Assembly: GCA_964353875.1 (NCBI GenBank)
Contig: CAYGXU010000002.1
Span: forward strand, 1-64,000
DNA: 64,000 nt
From: MGNI01 sp964353875
GTDB lineage: Bacteria > Chloroflexota > Anaerolineae > Anaerolineales > E44-bin32
Reading direction: 5' to 3'
In this document: positions 42,841-51,150 of the stretch, in pieces
Layout: the number at the start of each line of letters is the position of its first letter
How positions within the stretch are numbered: the stretch's first letter is position 1
Program-made: the position numbers and the translations under genes
The notes under the pieces: generated by a model
Databases searched by the model: none
Told to the model about the DNA's origin: nothing
What the model saw: the letters and a program-made list of their open reading frames with translations, nothing else

Positions 42841-43443
42841 TCAATGCGGAAGGTTGTGGGGGTCTACACCGAACCGCCATGGCATACTTTTCCATGGCTC
42901 AGGTACGTGGCTTATCCCCACTCTCGGTCCTGTAGTTACCACGCTTGCATCGACCATTCTCTCACGTTCAATGAATAGAATCGCTTCGTTGTGGCAAAGG
43001 TCATGCCCGTTAAATTTGCCATCGATTCCCAGCGCCTGGCAAAGTTTAGCCGGTCCGTTGCTCAACTCCTTAGTTTCTGTGACCGGTCTTCGTTTGAACA
43101 TTTGTTCACGTCCTTCGCAGGGCTTGAGTGCGCGGATAAGCACGGCAGCGGGGAAACTTTCGTGTTCTGTAACGATATTCAACATCCAATGCATTCCATA
43201 GGTGAAATAGACGTAAGCATGGCCGGCTGGACCCCACATAACCGCATTGCGAGCGGTCATTCCGACATGGGCATGACAGGCAAGATCGTCAATCCCAATG
43301 TAGGCTTCGGTCTCGGTAATCACTCCGGCCAAGCGATGACCTTCTTCATCCAAACGAACCAGACGTTGACCGAGCAATTCCCTCGCCACGGTGAGGGTGG
43401 GTCTAACAAAGAAAGAAGGTCCTATTCGTTCAGGCACGGGCAT
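42841..43443 (-). CDS. mpg: 3-methyladenine DNA glycosylase (AAG/Mpg family)
   Basis: 200 aa, normal for the family. Motifs: VITETEAYIGIDDLACHAHVG (catalytic Glu in ETEAY), TARNAVMWGPAGHAYVYFTYG and MLNIVTEHE, then SNGPAKLCQALGID. It removes alkylated purines and hypoxanthine from DNA. The gene stands alone on the minus strand, with no recognised regulator. Confidence 0.95.
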   Translation of the reverse strand: MPVPERIGPSFFVRPTLTVARELLGQRLVRLDEEGHRLAGVITETEAYIGIDDLACHAHVGMTARNAVMWGPAGHAYVYFTYGMHWMLNIVTEHESFPAAVLIRALKPCEGREQMFKRRPVTETKELSNGPAKLCQALGIDGKFNGHDLCHNEAILFIERERMVDASVVTTGPRVGISHVPEPWKSMPWRFGVDPHNLPH

Positions 43444-43582
43444 GGGTCAAGTTGGCAGTCAATGTAGATAGTCAGGCGAAAAAGATTCGGCCTTCAATAA
43501 GGGTTTGGCGAGATCAGGATGAAGCAACAAGCACCCGATTCATTTTATATTGCTACCCTCAGGATAGTGAGCAATAGCGGAA

Positions 43583-44521
43583 CTATTCCTTAAGAACGGG
43601 TTGGAAACGAGGATCCTGGGCGACCATTAATCCTAGCCCTTCTTGTAGGCTAACATGGGGTTGATAGCCGAGTTTCTCGCGCGCCAGGTGGATATCGGCG
43701 CACATATGTGAAGGACCAGGGTCCTGGTCGTCAAGATACATCCAATCTGCGCCCGTGCCGACAGCATCGATGACATATTGAGCCAGTGTACGGATGCTAG
43801 TTTCCGTGCCACTGCCGATATTAATCACCAAACGATCGATGCCGGGTGTGGTGGCTGCGGCAACCATGGATTCCACAATATCCTCAATATAGATAAAATC
43901 TCTGGTCTGCAAGCCATTTCCATGGATCACCAGGGTTCCACTGCGGGCGGTTTGGCGCAGGAAATGGGGGATCACGGGAGGGTGAACCGCGGGTAATGGC
44001 TGCCCGGGTCCGTAGGCGTTGAAGACTCGCAGCGCCACCGTTTCGATTCCCCATAAAGACCCAATGGTTCGCACATAATATTCAGCGGCCAACTTGGATA
44101 CAGCGTATGGTGAAGCCGGTTCTGGCGGGGTGTGCTCTGCAAGAGGCTGGACCGCTTGAAGCCCATAAACCGCGCCGGATGAGATCAAGACGACGCGCTT
44201 CACACCCACATCCCGCATCGCTTCCATCACACCTACTGTCCCTCCGACATTCACCGCGTTGTATTCGCGCGGATAGAGGACAGACTCGGGGACGGAAACC
44301 CTGGCAGCCAGATGATAGACGCAATCAACATCCTGGAGCAAGGTCCAAAGCTTGGGTCGGTCAACGACATCTCCGCGAGTGAAGAGGACATTTGGATCCA
44401 GGCGAGCGGGGTCTCCAGCAGATAGATCATCCAGCCCGCGGACCTGGTGTCCTTCGCGTGCTAATCGATTTGCGAGAGCGGATCCAAGGAAGCCAGCCGC
44501 GCCGGTCACAAAAAAATTCAT
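43583..44521 (-). CDS. NAD-dependent epimerase/dehydratase (GalE-like)
   Basis: 312 aa extended SDR. The NAD motif TGAAGFLGSAL (about 6-16), LDDLSAGDP, and the catalytic YAVSK (Y and K of YxxxK, about 147-151) with an upstream SSGAVYG serine are visible. Family members act on UDP- or dTDP-sugars, most often as 4-epimerases. A TATAAT lies about 45 bases upstream. No sugar-transferase neighbours reveal the substrate. Confidence 0.9.
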   Translation of the reverse strand: MNFFVTGAAGFLGSALANRLAREGHQVRGLDDLSAGDPARLDPNVLFTRGDVVDRPKLWTLLQDVDCVYHLAARVSVPESVLYPREYNAVNVGGTVGVMEAMRDVGVKRVVLISSGAVYGLQAVQPLAEHTPPEPASPYAVSKLAAEYYVRTIGSLWGIETVALRVFNAYGPGQPLPAVHPPVIPHFLRQTARSGTLVIHGNGLQTRDFIYIEDIVESMVAAATTPGIDRLVINIGSGTETSIRTLAQYVIDAVGTGADWMYLDDQDPGPSHMCADIHLAREKLGYQPHVSLQEGLGLMVAQDPRFQPVLKE

Positions 44522-44625
44522 CGTTACTCTACGTTAATGGGGTCGTTATTATGTTTAATGTTGAGGCATTATAGCACATGCTGTTGTAAGTGAATAAGCA
44601 GGTTGAGACGTGGTATCATGCATCC

Positions 44626-45912
44626 ATGCGTTTAAAAGATATCCTGAGCATATCTTTGAACTGGGTGCGTCGGGTCCTTTGGATTTTGGTCCTAATCTTT
44701 GTCATGGGTCACAGCACGGTTCCTTTACGGGATTCGGTGGAACGCATACGGAAATATACACGCCAGAATGAATTTGAGTATCTGGGGTGGACCCTACAAG
44801 CGTTGGCCATCAAGTTTGGGCAATTCAGCCTTGACGCCGTCGCTTACATGCCAGAATCCGAACGATCAAGATTTGTCGTAGCCTACTTCGAGGAGCTCAC
44901 TATGTTCAATGATCTTGAAGGTCAACTTGAAGAGGCTATTGCAAATCCAGAATTACAAGAGGAAGATCAGGCTTTAATCGAGCTTGGTGATAATACCGCG
45001 CGGCTTCGTACTGAACTGGATAAGCTCCAACCTATCATTGAAAGCATCCTGCAACAGCAAGCAGCCTTTGTGATCAGTGAGATGGGTGTCGATGTGGGAA
45101 GCAAGGTCTTCCCACCCATTTCTTTCAAATTCACGCAACTGCCATTGGCATTGATCGTCTCTCCGCGTGATATGATTCGTCAGGAGGCGAATATCCAATT
45201 AGTTCCCAGCCTGACCTTAGAAGAGCGGATCATGTTGGAAGAACAGGTAGAGGATGGGTTGGATGTCTCCTCTTTGGTTGTCAATATTGGTGGAATTGGC
45301 ATCTATCCAACCATGGTTCTGGAAAGTAACTCCGTCGTCTGGGTGGTTGAGACCGTGGTTCATGAATGGATTCATAATTACCTCACCTTGCGTCCCCTGG
45401 GTCTAAACTATGACACTAGCCCAGAGTTACGCACGATGAATGAGACGGTGGCATCCATTCTTGGGACGGAGATCGGCGGGAAGGTGCTCGAGCGCTATTA
45501 CCCAGACTTTGTTCCGAAACCTGCCCCTGAAATCGCCTCGCCATCACAGCCATCCTCAACTGAACCACCTGCCTTCGATTTCCGGACAGAAATGTATCAG
45601 ACCAGGGTTCATGTGGATCAATTGCTAGCGCAGGGTAGGATCGTGGAGGCGGAAACCTATATGGAAGAACGTAGACAGATGCTCTGGGAGCATGGCTATC
45701 GCATCCGAAAATTGAACCAGGCTTATTTTGCATTTCATGGCGCTTATGCCGATAGCCCCCAAGGACCGGCCGGGAAAGATCCCGTAGGCGAAGCGGTGCG
45801 GAAGCTCTGGTTGATACTCCAATCCCCAGCCGAATTCCTTCAGAGGATGTCTTGGATGAACGACTTTTCCGACTTACAAAAAGCGCTCGATCTATTATCT
45901 ACCACGCACTAA
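44626..45912 (+). CDS. Membrane-anchored putative gluzincin metalloprotease
   Basis: About 428 aa from ATG 44626; an in-frame GTG at 44590 is possible. One N-terminal anchor VLWILVLIFVMGHS is followed by a largely helical region of about 190 residues with acidic repeats (QLEEAIANPELQEEDQ). A zinc motif HEWIH (246-250) and a downstream NETVASILG (Glu 273) resemble the third-ligand region of gluzincins. The family is not one I recognise. Its last 14 bases overlap the 3' end of the convergent M20 peptidase gene. TATCAT six bases before the ATG suggests leaderless transcription. Confidence 0.65.
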   Translation: MRLKDILSISLNWVRRVLWILVLIFVMGHSTVPLRDSVERIRKYTRQNEFEYLGWTLQALAIKFGQFSLDAVAYMPESERSRFVVAYFEELTMFNDLEGQLEEAIANPELQEEDQALIELGDNTARLRTELDKLQPIIESILQQQAAFVISEMGVDVGSKVFPPISFKFTQLPLALIVSPRDMIRQEANIQLVPSLTLEERIMLEEQVEDGLDVSSLVVNIGGIGIYPTMVLESNSVVWVVETVVHEWIHNYLTLRPLGLNYDTSPELRTMNETVASILGTEIGGKVLERYYPDFVPKPAPEIASPSQPSSTEPPAFDFRTEMYQTRVHVDQLLAQGRIVEAETYMEERRQMLWEHGYRIRKLNQAYFAFHGAYADSPQGPAGKDPVGEAVRKLWLILQSPAEFLQRMSWMNDFSDLQKALDLLSTTH

Positions 45913-47029
45913 TGAGGGCAGCTAATAAAGCCGCCCGTTCTGGCAAGCTGGCAATGTGGATGTTCTCGTTTCGGGAATGCGCCCCTTCTCCAATCGCTCC
46001 GAGCCCGTCCAAGACCGGGACGCCAAGGGAAGCGACAAAATTCGCGTCAGAGCCGCCTCCTGTACCCCCTTCGGAGAGTTGAATGCCGAGTTCCATAGCA
46101 ATCGACTTGGCTCGGGAAAAGGTTTCATCCATTTGTCTGTCCCTGATCATGGGAGGGCGATTCCACTCGCATTGGATGCGAACCTGAGCGTCATCAAGGA
46201 CTGGTTTCATTTTCCTCAAGGCCTCATCGACTCTTATCTGTTCCTCCGCTGTCTTTATGCGGATATCAACGATCGATTTACATCGTTCGGGCACGACGTT
46301 AGATCGGGTTCCGCCTTGAATACGCCCGATATTCATTGTTGTGCCAGCATTCGTATCTGCTAATTCCACAACCTTTTGAAGCTGGTATGTCATTTCTAGG
46401 ATGGCATTAACCCCCAGTTCGGGTTCGGATCCGGCGTGTGCAGATCGCCCAAGAGTTTCCATCCGAATAAGTCCAGTCCCTTTGCGCCAAGTCTTCAATG
46501 AACCATCCGAAAGAGCTGGTTCGAGACATAAAACTAATTTGTGTTGACCCGCAAGCCGCTCAATGAGCGTACGCGAGGTCCCGCTCCCCGTTTCCTCATC
46601 GGAGGTGCAAAGCAGGGTGATGCGGCGATTCAGCTTCCGACTAGTTTCTATCAGTGATAAAACGGCTGAAATAGCAATCACGATTCCGGCTTTCATGTCA
46701 AGAACACCTGGACCGTATAATTTTTCCTCTTTTTCGAGGAGGGGCATTTCGTTCAAGGTGTCTAATGGATAGACGGTATCCATATGGGTAAGCAAAAGGA
46801 ACGTTGGCTTCCCGGTCCCCCATTGAAATGTCCAATGATCTCCTGCTGAGGATTGGGGATAACGCTTGGTCTGCGCGCCCAATTGCTGCGCTTTCTCGGC
46901 TATTAACTGCCCGAGTCGATCGACAGCATTTTTATCATCCGTGGGCGATTCGATTTCTACGAATGAGTGTAAGAGGGAAAGCATGTCAGGGAGTTTTGAG
47001 GAAAAGTGCTCAATGGTGAAAAGAGTCAT
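45899..47029 (-). CDS. M20-family metallopeptidase (carboxypeptidase G2-like)
   Basis: 376 aa from ATG 47029 with AAGGAG about 7 bases upstream; the frame is open to 47101 without a site. Metal ligands are visible: THMDTVY (His-x-Asp), GPGVLDMKAG (bridging Asp), TSDEETGSG (Glu pair), LEPA and the C-terminal GAHSRNENI. A dimerisation domain (GRSAHAGSEPELGVNAI) lies between. Dinuclear zinc exopeptidases of this group hydrolyse C-terminal glutamates or peptide fragments. It converges with the gluzincin-like gene, overlapping by 14 bases. Confidence 0.92.
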   Translation of the reverse strand: MTLFTIEHFSSKLPDMLSLLHSFVEIESPTDDKNAVDRLGQLIAEKAQQLGAQTKRYPQSSAGDHWTFQWGTGKPTFLLLTHMDTVYPLDTLNEMPLLEKEEKLYGPGVLDMKAGIVIAISAVLSLIETSRKLNRRITLLCTSDEETGSGTSRTLIERLAGQHKLVLCLEPALSDGSLKTWRKGTGLIRMETLGRSAHAGSEPELGVNAILEMTYQLQKVVELADTNAGTTMNIGRIQGGTRSNVVPERCKSIVDIRIKTAEEQIRVDEALRKMKPVLDDAQVRIQCEWNRPPMIRDRQMDETFSRAKSIAMELGIQLSEGGTGGGSDANFVASLGVPVLDGLGAIGEGAHSRNENIHIASLPERAALLAALISAW

Positions 47030-47048
47030 GCAAGGCTCCTTATTGGTC

Positions 47049-48320
47049 TTAAAATGGCGGGAAAGGACAAATATCCTCGGCTTCATAAATCGGATTGGCA
47101 TAACCGAAGTACAGGGAATCGATTACCGTCTCTGAGTGTGATTGGGCGTATGATTGAGCAGCGGAACATCCTGCGACAATATCACCATTTGGAGCATATT
47201 CATTCCAAAAGGCCTCCGCCAACGCCGTGAAGGCCGCTCCCTGGGCGCCGAGAGGGAAATCGTTTTGAAGTGAGGCGAATGTGTTTTCGGCAGCGCTTCG
47301 ATCCTCCAAGAGGAGGTGGGTAAGCATGATTCGAAAGCTGGCATAGGCTGCTAAATTAGCGCGTTCTAGCCCGGGATCAACCCAATCCTGCAGACTGTCG
47401 GTTTCAATTACTTCTTGATATAGGGCCAGCGCCGCTGCGAATTCCCCCTCCTTCGAAAGGCGATCGGCATCGTACAAAGCATGAATGCGATAGCTGGATG
47501 GAAGGAGAATATCAGATGAGGGGATGAAGGCATGCTGGGGAGAATCCCATGTCCATTCCCTTTTGAAGGGCCGGAAAGGACCAGCTCCAACGGATCCATA
47601 TCCTGTTGCGATCACTCCGATTCTTGGATGGGGCGGAAACATGATTTCCAGAAGCGGATTGGGGATGTCATCCGTCGTCCCTTGGAGGACATTTGAGAAA
47701 GCATTGTTATCCCAAATCAGGATTTCGTAATGGCTGAAACACGTATGAGCGCCGCAGGTCTGTTGCGAGAAAAGGATATCCGCTATGCCATCTCCATTCA
47801 AGTCATCGGATGTCTCAATAATTGGCACGGTCAAATCCATGGAAGACGGTATGATAGAAGCCAATTCATAATTGTCATCGATGCAAACAAAAAGGAGAAG
47901 CGATCCTTCTGGCTTGAAGCTTCGAGCGGCCGGATCGATGAGGGAGAAGGCAAGGTCATAGAGGCCATCGCCCGTAAAATCCTTCTCCTGGATGGGATAA
48001 TTGCCCTCGGGGAGCATGCTCTCATTTTGCAGAGTGGCCTCAAGTTGATCCGAAGTTGCGCCCGAATTGAGAAAAGCAAGAATGTTCCAAGGCATGGCCG
48101 AGTGGACGCCCGTTGCAAGGGATTGTTCCATTTGGGATGGGATAGGGCATGGCTGGCTCGTCTGTGGCTCTATTGTCGGGGTGATTTCAACGACTTCAAT
48201 CGTGGGAGAGGATTCTATCTGGGTAGGGACGGCAGTGGAGCTTAGATTTAACAAAGTATTGCAGGAGAGCAAAGTCAGAACTAACGGAAATAGCAACTTA
48301 GCAATCGATTGTCTTACCAC
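47049..48320 (-). CDS. Lipoprotein with FG-GAP-like calcium motifs
   Basis: 423 aa starting at GTG 48320, with AAAGGAA about 9 bases upstream. The signal peptide ends with a lipobox LLSC (Cys20), then a Thr/Pro-rich linker. Two DxNGDG-like loops (KDFTGDGLYDLAF, DLNGDGIADILF) suggest calcium-binding FG-GAP-type repeats, and a C-terminal helical part (ALALYQEVIETD, LTHLLLEDRSAAENTF) may be TPR-like. I do not recognise a family with known function. It is 19 bases upstream of the M20 peptidase start on the same strand, so they may be co-expressed. Confidence 0.75.
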   Translation of the reverse strand: MVRQSIAKLLFPLVLTLLSCNTLLNLSSTAVPTQIESSPTIEVVEITPTIEPQTSQPCPIPSQMEQSLATGVHSAMPWNILAFLNSGATSDQLEATLQNESMLPEGNYPIQEKDFTGDGLYDLAFSLIDPAARSFKPEGSLLLFVCIDDNYELASIIPSSMDLTVPIIETSDDLNGDGIADILFSQQTCGAHTCFSHYEILIWDNNAFSNVLQGTTDDIPNPLLEIMFPPHPRIGVIATGYGSVGAGPFRPFKREWTWDSPQHAFIPSSDILLPSSYRIHALYDADRLSKEGEFAAALALYQEVIETDSLQDWVDPGLERANLAAYASFRIMLTHLLLEDRSAAENTFASLQNDFPLGAQGAAFTALAEAFWNEYAPNGDIVAGCSAAQSYAQSHSETVIDSLYFGYANPIYEAEDICPFPPF

Positions 48321-48543
48321 CGCAAATTCCTTTCATGGCGCAAAATAGCCCGGCATTGTTCAACATGATAATATCCCAACCAATCAGTACAGTCTATATT
48401 CATTTGGATTCTTGCTTATTCGAAAAAGGGGAATCTTGCTTTCGAGGCAAGGCGTTGACATTCCCACAAAACCAATTTATGGATCAAGCCAATTTTGCTT
48501 TGAGCTTCTCGAACCATTTTGCATCGATTTTTGGTTCTCGACC

Positions 48544-48572
48544 TTTGTGCTTGGGTAAGGTTGCCGTATACT
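48544..48572 (+). promoter_or_regulatory. Leaderless-type promoter of the methylase-like gene
   Basis: TATACT at 48567-48572 ends six bases before the ATG at 48579. A weak TTTGTG (48544-48549) lies 17 bases upstream. Transcription would begin at or next to the start codon. Confidence 0.5.
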
Positions 48573-48578
48573 GAAAGT

Positions 48579-50804
48579 ATGGTTGAGGGAATATTTCTTC
48601 CGCCGGGATTTCCACTGGATCAATCAGGTCCGGTAAATCGTTTTATGCCTAACCTCGAGGGCGGAAGCATAATGTCTGCCTTGGAGAGGATCGGAGAGCC
48701 AGGCGATTTAGTAGTGGATCCGTTTGGAGCTTCGCCCACCTTGATCGTAGAAGCCGCCAAGGCTGGTCGGGCAGTCATTGTTGCAGCCAATAATCCGATT
48801 ACCCGTTTTGTGATTCAATTGCATACATCTCCGATCGATCCATCCCTTCTTCGTGCCGCGCTAGCGCGTTTTGCGAATGCACCCAAGGATGGCAGTCGAT
48901 TAGAACCATTCTTACTGGATCTCTACCGAACAGTTTGTTCCCGCTGTGGCGCCATGGTGAGCGCTGATTTTTACATTTGGGATCGAAGCAAGGGAGAACC
49001 GTTCCTCAAGAGTTACACCTGTGATCGCTGTGGGCAGAAGGTTGAGGAGAATACCACTGAAGTGGATATTGGGTTGGCAAATTCTTACTCAGGACGAGGA
49101 TTGCATTATGCCATGGCTTTAGAGCAACTGGCCTCAGCAAGGGATCCCTACCGAAGGCATGCGGAGACAGCACTCAATATCTATCCAGGGCGCGCTTTGT
49201 ATGGGTTGATTACATTGGTCAGCAAATTAAATCAATTGGGGTTCGATGCAAAGCTTATGGCTGCTGCCCGGGCGCTACTGCTTTACGCCTTTGATGCCTG
49301 CAATGCCTTGTGGGGCTATCCAGAAGGTCGGCTCCGCCCTCGAAGGCTAACCCTCTACTCGCAATACAAAGAGACCAATGTTTGGCGTGCATTGGAAAAA
49401 GCAATTGATGCCTGGACATTGGAGAGTCCTTCCATTCCGTTAATCGATTGGCCAAGTGCGAGTCTCCCAGAGCCAGGCACAGTAGCAATTTACCCGGGCT
49501 CAGCGCGATTGTTGGTCGAATCATTAGCGCCAGGAATCGCTCGTTTATTGTTGACGGTTCCGCCTCGCCCCAATCAGGCTTATTGGACTTTGGCTGCATT
49601 ATGGGCAGCTTGGTTATGGGGCAGAGATGCGGCTTCCCCAATTAAGGCAGCCATACGAAGACGTCGTTACGATTGGAATTGGCATGCGAGAGCATTGTTG
49701 GTGGTTTTGAAAAAAGTTGTTGAGATTTTCGAGGAAGGGACTCCGGCGCTCATTTTTCTGCCCAATGTTGAACCCGGATTTTTGGGTGCAGCCCTGGCCA
49801 GTTTGGATGGTGCCGGCTTCCGACTGACGGGAATCGCACTACGAGTGGCTGAGGAGCAGGCGGTGTTGCGTCTGGCAACTGAGCGCTTGGGAGTGGCTCA
49901 AGAGCCAATCCCTGACTTGAAAGGGTTCATTGTTCAATCCGCCAAGCGAGTGCTTGAGAAAAGAGGAGAACCTTCTCCTTTTCTTGTCTTACATGCAGCA
50001 GTTTGGGCAGATTTAGCTGAGAGGCGTCAATTGGCTCCTTTATGGAAGGAGGACGATGGGAATCCATTGAGTCGATTGTCCGGCGAGCTTGAGGCTGCTC
50101 TTCGGGATCGCGAATTGATCCAGCGGCTCGGACGAGCTACCGAACTCGAGCATGGTCTCTATTGGCTGGTCGATCCTTCTGGAGCGGATAAGCCACAATC
50201 TGACCGCGTTGAAGAGTGTATCTTAAACTTGCTACGGAATGAGCCTGGGCTGCCGGAAAGTGAACTCTTCGAGCGAATCTATCAGATGTTCCCCGGCTTG
50301 CTCTCACCGGACGAACGGTTTGTGGAGCATTGCCTGCGTTCCTATGCGGAGCAGGAATCGCAATCGGGTAAATGGCGGTTGCGTGGAGAAGATTTATTTG
50401 AAGCACGCGCGATCGACTTAACAGAGATGCATGAGTTGTTGATCGAGATGGGATCACGATTGGGATTCAGAGTTGAAGGGGACGATCCTCTCATGTGGAT
50501 TGACGAGAATGAGGGAGTAAAAAATCGATTTCGAATACAAGAGACCGCTGTTCTTGGGGAGGCGTTGGCAATCGGAGATCCACCCTTAATCATCTTACTC
50601 CCTGGCGGCCGGGCGATGCTTATTATGGAAAAAGTGCGTCGAGATCCGCGTTTTGGAGAGTGGCTTATGAAAGGAGGGAGAATTATTAAATATCGACATG
50701 TTCGCCGTCTGGCTACTGAACCCACCCTCACACGAGAAAATTTCGTACAGCGTTTGGCGATCGACCCACCAGATCATCAGGATCCGCAACTCCCCCTCCT
50801 ATAA
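48579..50804 (+). CDS. DNA-methylase-like protein with altered catalytic motif and zinc ribbon
   Basis: 741 aa from ATG 48579. The N-terminus shows a methylase SAM-binding motif I, DPFGASPTL (about 47-55), followed by AAKAGRAVIVAANNPITRF. A four-cysteine ribbon CSRCG..CDRCGQ (120-151) is inserted. The catalytic position that reads DPPY or SPPY in N6/N4 methylases reads VPPRPN (about 327), and YWTLAALWAAWLWG follows, as does the usual Y-L-FWL segment. The last third is unlike methylases and contains winged-helix-like parts. It is probably derived from a DUF1156-type methylase but likely without classical activity. Alone in its unit. Confidence 0.6.
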   Translation: MVEGIFLPPGFPLDQSGPVNRFMPNLEGGSIMSALERIGEPGDLVVDPFGASPTLIVEAAKAGRAVIVAANNPITRFVIQLHTSPIDPSLLRAALARFANAPKDGSRLEPFLLDLYRTVCSRCGAMVSADFYIWDRSKGEPFLKSYTCDRCGQKVEENTTEVDIGLANSYSGRGLHYAMALEQLASARDPYRRHAETALNIYPGRALYGLITLVSKLNQLGFDAKLMAAARALLLYAFDACNALWGYPEGRLRPRRLTLYSQYKETNVWRALEKAIDAWTLESPSIPLIDWPSASLPEPGTVAIYPGSARLLVESLAPGIARLLLTVPPRPNQAYWTLAALWAAWLWGRDAASPIKAAIRRRRYDWNWHARALLVVLKKVVEIFEEGTPALIFLPNVEPGFLGAALASLDGAGFRLTGIALRVAEEQAVLRLATERLGVAQEPIPDLKGFIVQSAKRVLEKRGEPSPFLVLHAAVWADLAERRQLAPLWKEDDGNPLSRLSGELEAALRDRELIQRLGRATELEHGLYWLVDPSGADKPQSDRVEECILNLLRNEPGLPESELFERIYQMFPGLLSPDERFVEHCLRSYAEQESQSGKWRLRGEDLFEARAIDLTEMHELLIEMGSRLGFRVEGDDPLMWIDENEGVKNRFRIQETAVLGEALAIGDPPLIILLPGGRAMLIMEKVRRDPRFGEWLMKGGRIIKYRHVRRLATEPTLTRENFVQRLAIDPPDHQDPQLPLL

Positions 50805-51150
50805 AATGATCTCCATGGTCTCGAACTTCCAGCGAAAACTCGGCCGATTTTTCTGCTGATCATATCTTATCCTGGATAAACCCAACCAACTTATTTCAGC
50901 TTGAAGATCTGACTAGATGCATTCCATCGAGTGTTGCGCCCTGTGTCCCACGAAGAGAGTTTTAGTAACCATCCTCTGCTATATTGCTGCTTACTATAAT
51001 TGCCCATCTGCGCGCTGGGCTCTAAGGGGACGTGACAGTCGTCCTAATATCATACATGGTTCCTTTTCTGCATCATCATCATCATAATTAGTTTAATCGG
51101 AAGTCGATCATCGTATCCCCCCAAACTTCGACAGATAACCCCCCACTTTT
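50805..51150 (-). other. 346-base intergenic region between convergent genes
   Basis: No supportable gene. A short CAT trinucleotide run lies near 51069-51084. The open frame that extends to 51050 is an artefact of the assembly gap. Confidence 0.55.

Noticed and set aside
51050..51150. C-terminal extension of the penicillin-binding protein to 51050
   Set aside because: It arises from a frame shift across an arbitrary 100-N run; the repeat continues in another frame.
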